64,000 bases of DNA from Ascidia mentula (Eukaryota > Chordata > Ascidiacea > Phlebobranchia > Ascidiidae): positions 3,787,001 through 3,851,000 of the forward strand of contig OX387204.1 in assembly GCA_947561715.1 (NCBI GenBank), in the 5' to 3' direction. Of the stretch, positions 21,211 through 33,427 are shown in pieces. Each line of letters begins with the position of its first letter. Within the stretch, counting starts at the first letter, position 1. A program made the translations under genes and the position numbers. The notes below the pieces were generated by a model. The model saw only the letters and a program-made list of their open reading frames with translations, made no database searches and was not told the DNA's origin.

Positions 21211-23665
21211 AATAGCAGCGACGTTTTTCAGCATACAGAGCAACAACACCCGCAGCGGAGTTCGCTGAATATTCGTTATTTTACGTTAAAAAAACTATCA
21301 AGCTATTTAACAAAAAATCGCAACCTTAAAGTATAAGTTTTTAGTTGCACCCTGCACTGTGGTAATTAAATGTCCATTAACTTATCTGTATTTGAACAAA
21401 TACACTTGGTTTTATTTTACTGGGTTTCGAAAGTTGGCCGTGCGATCTAGTGCATGGTACCTCGTCAAATATGTCTATGCACTGTTGACTAGTTGCAAGT
21501 GAACTAGCTTAACTAGATGTTAACTCCATAGTGGTTTGTTGCCCACTGCGTATGTCAAGTTCAATATGTTGCGGTATGTGGTGTTATTGTTTTTTTGCTT
21601 GTTTTGTTGCCATCCAGGCATTGTTCGTCAAATAATTAACGCCACTCGCATATGCCCGTATAAGATAGCGATTACACCGCTTGGTTTTTTGTGCGATTTG
21701 CTTGTAGTGCTGTACATAAAGCTTATATCACTCACATTTATTTGGTTTAAACTATGGGTGGCAACAACCTTGTCTGCCAATCAGGGTACGTTTGCGAAGT
21801 GTTTTAAAACTTTTGCCAAAAACAATTGTTTGGGCTTCTCCCTCATAGAAAAGCACTAATAGTTAGAGAAAGATGTCCCATTTCAGACGAGGATTTTCCA
21901 TCTCTGGAAATACAAATTTGTGGTGTACAAGCCATGCACAAAATCACAAAGATAGATGCCGAAGCCATGTGTAGTGTTTGCGAGGAACGAGGTCAATGTC
22001 TACTTCATAATATATGACTCTTTTCATAGCAGACGCAAATGTTTCCAAGTTTGTTCGAGGGATGTTGGAAGAAAAGAATGTGCTAGGACACATGGCCGGT
22101 CGCAGAAAATGGCTGGAGTAAAAATCCCAGCTTAGGTTGGTTGCCTCGAACGGAGGCAACACAATTGAGTAGGCATTGGGATGTTAAACATGATTTCAAC
22201 TAACATACTTTTCCAAGCTTGTCATGTTGCAGCACATTTTGGTATTTCAATCCCCCTGCTGAAGGCTAAAATTGCTTGAAATCAGTTTGAAATCATGCGT
22301 GACGAACAAAGCAAAAGGAATCTGGAAAGACTCGAATTCAGGAACCAATGCGTTGGGTTCACGCAGAAATTAAATTAACTCTTTCGCTTAACGGAACCTT
22401 TTCCAGGTAGCAAGTATATGTTTGTGACTTAAAGTATTTGTTTTTATCCGATTTGTAGGTTTTCGTGTTGTCCTGGCACTTACCTTGTTGTTTGAAATCA
22501 AATATATACGGGATTACCGGAATACCGTTACATTTACATATAATGTGTAGCCTACCTAATACCTGGACAACCTCAGCCCCAATTTTTTTTTCTACAATAG
22601 AATATAACTTTTGGTTATGTGACTATTATATGATATCATGTAGTTCTTCTTATGTTTACTTTAGCCTATGTTAATTTCAAATTTCGTTCAACTGCCAGTC
22701 CAAAAATATACAATAGGCCTTAATTTTTATTTGGCCTTGTGGCAAGAGATGTTGTGATCAAGGAAATATACATAATTAATTTTTTCAATAAATTCAAATG
22801 GCCAAAGTTAAAAGCAACTGCGATACAAAACTGACAAGTGGTGATAAGCAATTTTGTGATGGATGTATGGTAAATATGCTCATTGAAAAACATGTAATTT
22901 TGTTGGGATTGTTTTCAATGAATTTAGGTCAGACAGATGGTGCGTTGACGTTTTCTTATATTTAATGTACTGGTTTATTTTTTCTGTATGGAAACAGATG
23001 ACTCTTTTCTTTCAAAACACGACATTGTTTTTTATCCGGAATATGCTGTGAAACAATGATCTGTCACAGGCTGAACACTGATAACTATGGATATAGTTAG
23101 ATTACTATGACTGTATTAAAAAAACAGCTGCATAGACATCAACTGCCTTTACATATTTGACTGGTCAGATAATAAAGTGCCGAGTCATAATGATGCAACA
23201 TGTATTCTGTCTGTTTTGGTCCTTAAGATCTTAATTTCGATCAGACATACTGTTTTTTATCAGTCAAATGAAGTTATTGGTTGTTAGCAGTTGCTGTTGT
23301 GAACCTGTAAATTATCATATACAAATGGTACATAGATTTAAAACCACGTTGAAGAATGAAGTTAGCTAGGTATGCACACGTTCAACCTTATGTATTGTTG
23401 TGTTCGGGGATGACTTGACGCTTGTTTCCCTCCCCTGACATGGCTTCCGTGTTATTGTTTGTCTATTCACATGTGTGTTCCTTTTAATTGTCTTTCACCC
23501 AACTGTGACCTAAGTACAGGCAGTGTTGTTTAGTGTATGTGAGGTTGCCGTGCTTTGGTGTGTGTATGTATGCTGATGGTAGGATAAACATGTCAATTTA
23601 CCCTAAGTAAACAGTTGATGCCTGAGAATGTTGGGTTTTCATATTTGCCATAAGTTTTCATATTT
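21211..23665. other. Intergenic space between UBE3A and the PP2C gene
   Basis: AT-rich sequence without a convincing exon on either strand. The first few hundred bases are probably the UBE3A 3' untranslated region; the rest may hold 5' untranslated exons or control elements of the phosphatase gene. Short open frames here have no recognisable domain. Confidence 0.5.
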
Positions 23666-23692
23666 GTGGTTCGTGTGCCAGTGCAGTGCAAT

Positions 23693-24151
23693 ATGCCTTC
23701 AATGCCTGTATCGTCGACAGCTAGCCACAGTTTACCGATAAGTAGCAGAAATAATATTAAAACTACTGCTTCATGTGATGCTGCCAAGGTATCTTGCCTG
23801 AATCATTTTCTACAGCAGCAACTGCTGCAAGAGAGAGAAATTCGAATAACAGGAACCAAGTCGGCCAAACATTGGCCTATGCGGGCAATTCACCTTGGGT
23901 ACGCCAACAAGTTTCACAAAGTAACTGGAATCACAGCCACCAAAGCTAACCTATACCTAAGGAAGCCAACTCAAAGATCACTAAGTTTCAATCATATTAG
24001 ACAACCACCAACTAGTCCAAAAGAAGATCACAAAGATAAATTTTATTCAAGAAGGTATAGCCTGCCTATCTATACAAGCATACAGACTGTGTACAGTGAA
24101 AGACTTCACATTAAAGTTAAATTTTCATCCAGTTTTGGTTCTTATACAAAA
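23693..24151 (+). other. Open frame upstream of and in phase with the PP2C start
   Basis: From 23666 the frame stays open without a stop for 162 codons until it reaches the conserved PP2C start MGQTLSEP at 24152. The first ATG in it is at 23693 (MPSMPVSS). The peptide is rich in Ser, Thr, Lys, Arg and His and matches nothing I know. It may be an alternative N-terminal extension, a separate short coding exon, or chance in untranslated sequence. Confidence 0.4.
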
Positions 24152-27100
24152 ATGGGCCAAACTTTGTCAGAACCGGTGACCAAGAAGGAAACCACAAGCG
24201 ATGAAAACCACACTCTCAAAGTTGGTGCTTCCTGCATGCAGGGATGGAGAATTAGTATCTTTTATCACTTGCATTGCTTAACAAAACATACAGCTAGCAT
24301 GGGAATTTAAAGTATATGAATACGGTTTTTTTAAACGTTATATAAAATAACATTTTTGTAAACTAAGGTATGTATGGGTTTGCAATTGTCTCCTTAACCT
24401 TTGTTAAAAAAAGCTATGGAGGATGAACATGTTCACAAACTCTGTTTGAATGATGAAAAAGACTCACATTTCTTTGCGGTGTTCGATGGTCATGGTGGGC
24501 AGGCAACTGCACAGTTTTCTGCCAAACACCTTGATAACTGTATTGTCAACCATTCTGGATATAGTAAGTTTCTATTTCATGTGTAAAACATTCCCTTAAT
24601 TTTTTTGGTTTAGCCCTTGCCAATGTTCAAGCCTCTGTCATGTGCTATTGTAAGTTGTAATGGGTTATGCTGCTAACTTGTACCCTCCTGTGTTTAAGGG
24701 TCTGGTGAAATTGTAGCTGCCTGCAAAGGTGGTTTTCTGGCAGCCGATGACCTACTGTACAAGGAGTCACTCGGCAAAGAAGACTCTTCAGGAAGCACTG
24801 CTGTGTCTGTACTCATTAAAGGAAACAAACTATATTGTGTAAGTACTAATATTTTGTCATGGTAATTCCCTTTAATTAGGCTGTAACTACTGTGTTGTTA
24901 TGCCCTTGAAGACAAATCCCTGTTGTGCAAGAAGTAAAATTGTTTTATTTACATTTAAAAGTGCGAAATAATTTGAAATTTGTTTCAACACAAATGAACC
25001 TTGGTATTTTTGTGGCAAACTCCAGCTAGATAATAAAGACGGCTGAATATCCGTTGGTTCTCGGTAAGATCTGGTGTCAGACAAAGACAATAGGCTTTAC
25101 CCCATTTCAGATATGTGAGTTTCAAGTTTCAGTGGTAATTGGATGATACAAAATTTTGAAGTAACCGGTGTTTCGTGCAGCAGCACACGACCAACGCTAG
25201 GTTGTGCCTCTTCATACTCCCCTGGTGGCCTTTTCCTTTGTTTCAAAGTATTTTTTGCACATAAAAATAGTTTCATTTATGTTTCTGGACTTTTTATGCT
25301 GCAGTGCTGTTTTTGTGCGAAGAAAAAAGATTGGATAGAAGCACTGTGATGTTATTCGGTATTACATAAATTATACACTTTTTGCATTGTGTAAACACAC
25401 GCACATCTCTTTGTGCTGATTTGATTCTCCCAGAGTCGGTGGAAACACAAAGCTCATTGAATACAGACAATAGGATGTCATGAAGGGGTTTGGTAGAGCA
25501 AATATTAGTTGCTGTGTTTGTTGTGATGGGAGTTGGTCATGTTGTCCCTTTTGTCTCTGGTTGTTCTGTTCAAAGCATCGGGCATTACAAAAATTGATCT
25601 TTAAATGAATGAATGTTGCCTTTTTGTTTAGTTTATTTTTGAAGTGAATGCATTAAATAAAGGAAAGTTTTTGTTCTAAAAAAGTTTTATGCTATGTGGT
25701 GTAATTGCGTAAAAATGGGTTTTTCTTCTTGTTCAGTTTTTCTGTGTTATTATAAACGAAAGTGATTTTTACCTATCCACTGCATTTCACACAACCCTTT
25801 AAAATTAAATTCCTCTGTTTATGAAAGTCGGTTGCACAAAGATGTGTTGTGTGTTTAATCCCCATTTTTATTTTATTAGGCAAATGCAGGTGACTCGAGG
25901 GCTGTGGCAAGTGTTCGTGGTCATGCTCAACTTTTGTCGTTCGATCACAAACCTAACCATGAACGTGAAATGCAGAGAATTAACGCTGCAGGTGGTTTTG
26001 TTGAGTTCAATCGCGTTAATGGAAATCTTGCTTTGTCTCGTGCACTTGGAGACTTTGTTTTTAAGAAAAACGACCACTTAAACCCGGAGGAACAAATTGT
26101 AACAGGTGAATTGAAACTTGTTTCTGTTGTGTGTGGACCAACGCAAAACAACCAGATGTATGGTTCCACTTTAAACACATGGTTTCATCAAGTCAGCTGT
26201 GAAAAATGCTATAAACCTGATGGACAAACCTATAATTCATGCAACAATTAATTTTCGACTTCCACATATATATATTTGACAGTGCTTTTGATAAACTGTG
26301 ACCCAAACAATTTATTAATCACCATTTGAACATTTCTGTTCCTGATGCTGTCAAATAATAGACAATGATTGGTTAAAACTTGTTTCTGTTGTGTTAGTGT
26401 CATGTATATTTTTGGCTGGGGACTGTGGAATTTCACCTGAAAAATACAACAGATATACAAAAAAGGAACGTAAAAAAACTAGTCTTTCATTATTTTCCAC
26501 TGTCAACGAGCCTGAAGTCCTTGAAAGTTGCCATATATATGGCCTTAACATGAGTTTTTGTTTTAGTCGACCCTGATGTGATATGCAAAGATATTACCAA
26601 AGATCATGAGTTCATAGTGCTGGCATGTGATGGAATTTGGGATGTTCTGTCCAATAAAGATGCCATTGAATTTGTACGAGAAAAACTGGCGCAGAAAATG
26701 GAACCAGAAATGGTTTGTTGTAAATGTTAAATGTTCAACATGTTACAATGTGGTGGCTTAGGCCTTCAAGTGCCTCAATAAAATAGTTACATGGTTTTTA
26801 CATGTTAAAGAACATGAGTTACTACATGCAAATCAAGTTTGTGAAACATAGGTTGTGTAAGAAAAAAGTGTTACTTTGCACTGAACAAGCATTCTTAACA
26901 AACCTGTTTACAAGTAATTCAACAAATACTCTGTTGCAAAAAGGTCACTCTAATCCCAGTGTTTTTCAAACCTTGTTGTCTACAACTACTTGCCAAGGTA
27001 GTTCATTAGTTATTAGTTTTTCACAATTTTTTCGTTTTGTATTTGTTCTCATATGTTTGTTGACCAAGGACTAGGTATGTGTTCAACAGTTTCTGTCTAA

Positions 27101-27408
27101 ATTTGTATTGTAGCTCATGGAATAAACCTACTTTGGGAATTAATGTTCTTAATTTCTGTCAGGTCTCAAACAATTTTCCGTTTTTATAGATATGTGAAGA
27201 GCTCATGGACAAATGCCTTGCGAGTGAATGTGCAATGGGTGGTGTAGGCTGTGACAACATGACAGTTATCATCGTTGCTCTAAAGCAGAACGGCTCCTTT
27301 GATGAACTGTGCAAAAAGTGCTCTATGCCTAAACGTGACCCTATCCCTCCATCTTGTTTGTTGGCTTCCTACCCTGACTATGTCAAGGGTGGCATTAGCT
27401 GTCTTTAA
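24152..27408 (+). CDS. PP2C-family Ser/Thr phosphatase (PPM1A/B, PTC2/3-like)
   Basis: Exons 24152-24254, 24414-24563, 24699-24838, 25880-26105, 26567-26712 and 27190-27408 join in phase to 327 residues. This is a metal-dependent protein phosphatase removing phosphate from Ser and Thr. Visible PP2C motifs: CMQGWRITMEDEH with metal-binding Glu-Asp, [59 protein letters not shown] and [10 protein letters not shown]. The start MGQTLSEP is conserved with PTC2/3-like phosphatases of nematodes, and the Gly at position 2 fits N-myristoylation, as in PPM1A/B. The length of the catalytic core is normal; it lacks the long acidic insert of PPM1G. PPM1A/B versus the invertebrate PTC-like subgroup cannot be separated here. 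Confidence 0.93.
26133..26375. mobile_element. 243-base insertion flanked by 19-base direct repeats
   Basis: aaacttgtttctgttgtgt occurs exactly at 26114-26132 and 26376-26394. The enclosed sequence has a diverged relative at about 28780-29030, so this looks like a mobile element with a long target duplication, as made by LINE-type machinery. It lies in the PP2C intron, starting just after the donor of the exon ending at 26105. No promoter boxes or tail were recognised. Confidence 0.65.
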
Positions 27409-28779
27409 AAAGTCCAGACCCCTCTGCAATCCATATGTCCACTCCTAGCCATGTAAAAGCTACCTTTGTAACGTTAAACGACTACGCACATGACAAGGAT
27501 GCACAGAGGTGGAAATCTTCCTGTTTAGTTGGTGTTTGTTAAAACAGAGTTTGATTGTAGGTTTTGATACCAGCAATTTCTTAGCACAAGGTGCCTAAAA
27601 AAAATTGTCAAGCATTTGAAAAACTAATATTTTCATATGGTCGATGGGTGTTGGAATTACGTTTTGAAATGCTATACCACGTATCTGCTCAAAAACTAAG
27701 TCCAATATGAAGCTAGGTGTTTAAAATAAATATCAGCCAAGCTCTAAATGAGTGCCTTTGCATAATATAACTGTGGAACTAGTAACTACTATTTAATATC
27801 TCGTGAAAGTTCATTCCTAAATGTTAATTGTGCATGCAGATGTAGCAATGTGTCCCATTCAGTGCTGTAAGAGGTTTACTATTTTTGTTGTGTTCTTTCA
27901 TTTGCTGCTTTAGGCATTAATTTTCCCCACTTTTTGTGTTAAGCAAAACCCCTGAGTTTGTTTGAGCTGGTTTGGTTTTACCGTGTTGATTTTGAGCACT
28001 TCTCAAACACAGTGACTTCATTTTTCACCACTGTCTGGTGTTCAGATATTTTCATTCTTAGGTTCTAAGTGGCCCTGCACAGGCTGTACTCTACCCCCCT
28101 AGTATCTGGCACTAATCACTGTGAATAGTGACTGCAAATATGTACATAGTGCAGCAATGGCCATACAAAAGAGATTCTTCAAACAATGTGGCATGCATTC
28201 AGTAACTCTTGCCGAACTTTACTTGTTGACAAATGACATTTGTGCACCACTGCTGTCATTACATGGCACCTCGTTAAATGTTTAACAGCAAACACTCTAT
28301 TTGCATTGCCCAACACTGGCAGAATGAATAAGCATTTGCTTTTACCTCCTAATTAGTGGCAGTGTGGTTGAATCAATATGCTAAAAAAGCTTAAAATGTA
28401 CTTTTGAATGTCAAATTTGTTACCTTGCGAACATTTTGTGTGCTATGTGTAGAGACAAACTTGCGATCAAGGCAATGAATTTGCATAAACATGCCTCACA
28501 CCAACCCATGCCTAAGGTGTCACATGCTGAGGTACAAACTGGTGCTCCACAGACACTGTTACTATGTGCATTTAGTTTCGATCGAGCACTTACAATTTGC
28601 CTTGTCGCAGTGCAAGCATCTTTGTCAGTGGTCGACTGTGAAAATAAGAGCGTATTTTCGTTTTCCCTAAATAAGTTTGCGCGTTTGCATGCAGTTCATC
28701 ATTTACATTTGGAATTGTCAAATATTTCATTTTCCACTAAAATTCACTAAATGTTTTTTAAACCATAAGAAAACTTGTG
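27409..28779. other. 3' region of the PP2C gene, no gene seen
   Basis: Probably a long 3' untranslated region followed by intergenic sequence. Short open frames are without domain features. Confidence 0.5.
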
Positions 28780-29030
28780 CGGTTGCATTGTTCCTTCTAT
28801 TCCAAACAACATGATGTATGTTTCCACTTTTAACACACAGTTTCATCAAGTCTGCTATGATTAATGCTGTAAACCTGATGGATAAATCTGTAATAGATGT
28901 AACAATTGAATTTTCAACCTTCACATACATATAATTGACAGTGCTTTTGATATACTGTGACCCGAACAATTTCTTGATTGCCGTTTGAACATTGTGTTTC
29001 TGATGCTGTCAAATAATACACAATGGTTGG
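28780..29030. repeat. Second, diverged copy of the 243-base element
   Basis: Shares with 26150-26375 the blocks tttcatcaagt, aaacctgatgga, ttgacagtgcttttgata, and gatgctgtcaaataata in the same order. No flanking duplication was found. It lies downstream of the PP2C gene. Confidence 0.7.
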
Positions 29031-29292
29031 TGACTGTCTGAAGTTCAGTAGCATCAGCTGCTTTTTCAGTGTTCTCTATAACCTGTCCTTCCCTAGACCC
29101 CTAACCTATTTAAATGTCCTTACGGCTGTCCCTTGTATTCCACCTAATAAACATTTTGGTTGAACTGTGTGTATTTATTTTATAATGCACAGCCAGGATA
29201 TTTGTGTATAGCCCATTCATCACAGGCATACAACTCATCAGAAGAGTTATAACAATACCTATTGGGTATAAATGACCCAGTAAAAAGTACAT

Positions 29293-31236
29293 TTAACTAG
29301 CAACAGATTTATCTTGTTGAGCAGCTGGACGCTCTGGTACATTTAGGCGTAAAAACAAAGGCTTTTTGTTAGTACCGAAAGGCCTTCCAGCATTTTCATC
29401 TTTTTTGCCATTCAAGGCAGGAAAACTATTTAGTGCATTCTCCCACTGTCTGCTACCATGTGATACACCAAGCTTGTTAAGAGACTCCTCTGCCAGCTTT
29501 GGAATAATAGGTTGCAATAAGATACAACAAACCCGAATGGCTTCACAACAGCAATAAAGTACAGTATCAATGAAAGCCAACTGTTGTGGATCTGACCTAT
29601 CCAGTTTAAACAGTTTATATACAGTAAGAACAATATTCACCCCTTGAACAACATGTATAATTTGTGCTATCGCCCTGTAAAACATAAAATTATCAAAGTC
29701 TTTTTGAATGTAGTGTGGGAGGTTTTTTACACTTTTTATAAGACTCTCAATGTCTTTGCCGATAGAGTACTGTTCAGTAATTGATGAATCTTTACTGTCT
29801 GCTTTCAGTGCAGGGTTTGGGTACACTTTTCGTGGGGCCATTTTTTTAGACATTATTCTGTGTAAGCAGTTCCCGAGATCATTTGCAAGGTCTGTGTTGA
29901 GACCAGTGCACAGTAACCATTCTGAAAAGTTGCAATCCTCTCCTATTACACCTTGTCGCAGTAAGAAGTAGCGAAGTCCTTCTGGGGTAACAGATTTAGC
30001 CATTTCAAATGGATCCACCACATTTCCTTTACTTTTTGACATTTTGCTGTTATCGTACAACCAGTGGGAATGCACAACAATCTGTCTCGGAAGTTCGAGT
30101 CCAGCAGCCAATAGAAATGCAGGCCAATATACTGCATGAAATCGTAAAATGTCTTGACCAACAACATGCACATCTGCTGGCCACATATCTTTGAACCTGT
30201 TCCCTTTCATGTCTGGGTACCCTGCTGAAGTGAGGTAGTTTACTAGAGCATCAAACCAAACATAGACTCGGTGAGTGTCATCGCCTGGAACTGGAATCCC
30301 CCAGGAAACTTTGCTTTCATGTCTGGAAATGGACAAGTCTTCTAGTGTTTGATCAAGATCTTGTAGCAATATGTTTCTAAATTTAACTGGATGAATAGAA
30401 CTTTTGTTTGAAAGCACCCAATCCCTGATGGGTTCTTGAAACTCAGAGAGCTTAAACATGTAGTTTTCCTCTTCCATCCATTCAAGGCGATGGCCAGATT
30501 CCTTTGAAATTCTGTATATTTCACCAGTAATTTTGTCTGTTTCTGTAGCTATCCTGGCTTCAGAGACAAATGCCTCATCAGGTATTGAGTACCACCCCTT
30601 ATAAACTCCTGCAAGAGTAAATATGTGATTAAAATATTTATTATGTTTTCAAGTCCACATGAAAGCAACTAAAATGTTGATAAGATTTTTAATACCTTTA
30701 TATATAAACCCATTTCTCTCAACAGTTTGCCAGAAATGTTGTACAGCATCATAGTGTCGCGCTTCCGTCGTTCTGACAAAGTCAAACACATCGACACCAA
30801 ATTCTTCTGCCATATTTTTAAACCTGACATAAAACAAAGAGTTGATCATATAAAAGACAGCATGAATTAAAAACGAAATTAAATCCCAATGTAAAAAAAA
30901 CACTTGCCTTGCAGAAACAGCATTGCAGAACTCAATAGTCTCCATTTCCTTAGCAACAGCAGCCTTTTTAACTTTCAGTCCATGTTCATCAGTTCCGGTG
31001 ACTAGTTTGGAGCCACTGTACTGATCATGTCCAAGCTTTAATTTTTGCCATCGACAGGAAGTATCAGCAAGAACAGTTGTGTAAAGATGTCCAATGTGAG
31101 GCACAGAGTTTACATAATATATTGGAGTGGTGATATAGTAGCTTTTACTTCGAACCAACACAGAGGTCCAAACTACGTGTTTGCAAAGAATTTGGTTGAA
31201 ATTAATCAAGACTTTATTTAAGTTTGCACAAATCAT
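29293..31236 (-). CDS. MARS2: Mitochondrial methionyl-tRNA synthetase
   Basis: Three exons, 31236-30908, 30823-30696 and 30608-29293, join in phase to 590 residues, the size of human MARS2 (593). It charges mitochondrial tRNA-Met with methionine. Class I motifs are clear: PHIGHLYT (HIGH) in the first exon and KMSKSKGNVVDP (KMSKS) in the last. Other matches to MARS2 are GTDEHGLKVKKAA, FVRTTEARHYDAVQHFW, WGIPVPGDD, VYVWFDALVNYLTSAGYP, RFHAVYWPAFLLAAG and YFLLRQGV. The zinc-knuckle insert of bacterial type MetG is absent, as in MARS2. The N-terminus before SYYITTPIYYVNS is short and basic-hydrophobic, fitting a mitochondrial presequence. The first intron has a GC donor (AG/GCAAGT). Confidence 0.96.
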
Positions 31237-31874
31237 CACCACAAAATAGAGAAACCGCTTTCTGTGAATATAACATATGTTTGCAAATTATGAAAATAAT
31301 ATTCATGGTATTTTTATGCATTCAATTATATCTTTTTATTTAAAATTTGCTACAAAACTTCAAACATATTAAATAAAATGATTGCATAAAGGCGGTTTGT
31401 TATGCTGGTCACGTCGTAACTATTTCGGGAAAGCACCAATTTAACAACCGTTAAACTCTTTAGAATAAACATTTATATACGATTGGTTCCCAGACAGTGA
31501 CACGTACAATTGGCGAAAGTCTACCTGGTGACATGCAAGAAGCTAACGTTGATAAAATACGGCAAAAAACAACAGTAGTTAATTAGAGTTGTAGCATCTG
31601 CAAGTGACATGCCGTAATTGTTGACATTCTCAGATTCGGTGACACGTGCCACACGGTAGTACATGTCAACAATGCGGTAACAGTTTGCTGATTCTCATTA
31701 CAAATAACATGGCAGTTGATTGCATTACTAGTGTCGAATGTCTATTGAAATATGAAATTAGGCAACAAAACATGGCATTTTGTTTTCATGTTTGTTTTGC
31801 ATGTGTGCTGCATATAGTGTAAAAAAAATGTTGAAAGTTTTTTTGTCATAAATTTTATGTTACAGGTTTTCCCT
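31237..31874. promoter_or_regulatory. Putative bidirectional promoter region MARS2/C4orf33
   Basis: About 640 AT-rich bases between two start codons facing away from each other. An acceptor-like cag ends at 31865, just before the C4orf33 start. No specific control motif identified. Confidence 0.4.
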
Positions 31875-32730
31875 ATGAATATGGAATTTGAAATCTCAAC
31901 CACTTGGGATGGAGACAAAGTTAAGCATGACCCAGTGAATATGCACTTGGAAGAATGCACTGCTGGCATAAGATTGAATATAAAGGCCCCATATTTTGAT
32001 GACCCAGCTCCATCTGGCAATCCTGGAGAGCCACAATGGTTGTTGTGGGAATATGAAGGTAATGTCCATGTTGTATGTAAATAGTTTGAAATGCACCCTT
32101 GTTCTCCTTTCAGTTGTTGAGCTCTTTTTTCTGAACTCAAAGAGTGGTGAATACCTTGAACTGGAGTATGGTCCGTAAGTACTAAAATCATTGCATAACA
32201 TAAAATCTTTGTTGGTTACTCTTCATGTATTTTGTGCTATACACAGACACGGCCAACACCTTGGTCTTATTTTCAAGAAATGGAGAGATTTCTGGAAGAA
32301 AAACTTACCACTTGATTTCACTTCAAACATTGACAAGAATGAAGGCAGATGGTCGGGATCCGCCCTAATTCCATGGGATTATCTGCCCCAGGGTGTTGAT
32401 AAATACAATGCTTATGCCATACATGGTGTTGGAGATAGTCGACAGTACCAAGCATTGTTTCCTGTGCCTAAGGGAAGATTTGCTGAGCCTGATTTGTAAG
32501 TATGGTTCACAAATGATGTATATATATTCCGAGGGTGTTTGTACAAAAATGATTCGCTAAATGCCATATTTCGTACTGCAGGTTTTCAGCAAACATAAGT
32601 AAAATTAGACGTTATTTATAATTGTTGCAGTCATAAACTTGAATATTTTGGGGATATTAACCCAAAAGAAGAATTCCCAGGAGGGTTGTGGACAAAGTCA
32701 ACGACCTCTATATGGAACTATGAAGCATAG
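31875..32730 (+). CDS. C4orf33: UPF0462 protein, C4orf33 homologue
   Basis: Exons 31875 (or 31881)-32058, 32114-32174, 32247-32495 and 32631-32730 join in phase to 195-197 residues, matching the human protein of 199. Diagnostic segments: TTWDGDKVKHDPV, APYFDDPAPSGNPGEP, LWEYEVVELFFLN, YLELEYGPHGQHLGLI, IPWDYLPQGVDKYNAYAIHG and ALFPVPKG, each with a close counterpart in C4orf33. The second ATG (31881, MEFEISTTWDG) aligns with the human start MDFKIEHTWDG. The fold resembles carbohydrate-binding beta-sandwich families, but no function is established. An aataaa signal lies at 32849-32854. Confidence 0.93.
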
Positions 32731-32848
32731 ATGCTTTTGTTAATGTGCACTTTTATGATTTCTGCCAAATTTGAGCCTTTATGATTAGTTGCTGCAGCTC
32801 ATCAAGTTTGTGTTGCATGACATTTTGTTAAAAGAATATATTTTTGAC

Positions 32849-32854
32849 AATAAA
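32849..32854 (+). terminator. Polyadenylation signal for the C4orf33 homologue
   Basis: aataaa about 120 bases after the stop codon. Confidence 0.6.
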
Positions 32855-33427
32855 ACATGTGTATACAGTTTTATGGGGCCAATTGCAATAGTACACTATG
32901 CATAAAAACATATGCCATTTACAGACTGAATTGTACATACCTACAGCATATAAACAACATAATCATAATAAAAAAACTGTTTCAAATGCTTTAAAGATTA
33001 CAAAAAAAATTATTGTGTTTTTTGAATCACACTGCAAATAATACATTGATGTACTGCATGAACTTTTGAGGCCTTTGTTGTTTGTGTTCTCATTATCTCC
33101 ATTTTGGCTCACTAGACTTTACTTTGCGCAGCTGTTTGTCCTGTTTTTTCATCAGATGTGCAGCAGCTAAACAAAATCATTGATACATTAAAAAAATATT
33201 GTTCAGGATTTTTGGAAAACCAATGAAAGTATAATTGATGTTTGTAAACATTTATTGACATTTGCTGTTTGACAAGAAATGAATACAAGCAATGATAATA
33301 AAATCTCCTATATATTAGTGATAAGGCATTTTATACTCCAAAAAGCAGTTGTTAGGTAAAAGTGCAACCCAATATAGAATATCAAATACCATCATTATCA
33401 GATTAAAAAACTTATAATACGCTGTTG
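32855..33427. other. Intergenic space, convergent 3' ends
   Basis: AT-rich sequence between C4orf33 and the CCDC158 homologue; nothing else seen. Confidence 0.5.

Noticed and set aside
24152-27408. PPM1G identity for the phosphatase
   Set aside because: The long acidic insert typical of PPM1G is absent, and motifs such as [16 protein letters not shown] fit the PPM1A/B and PTC2/3 group better.
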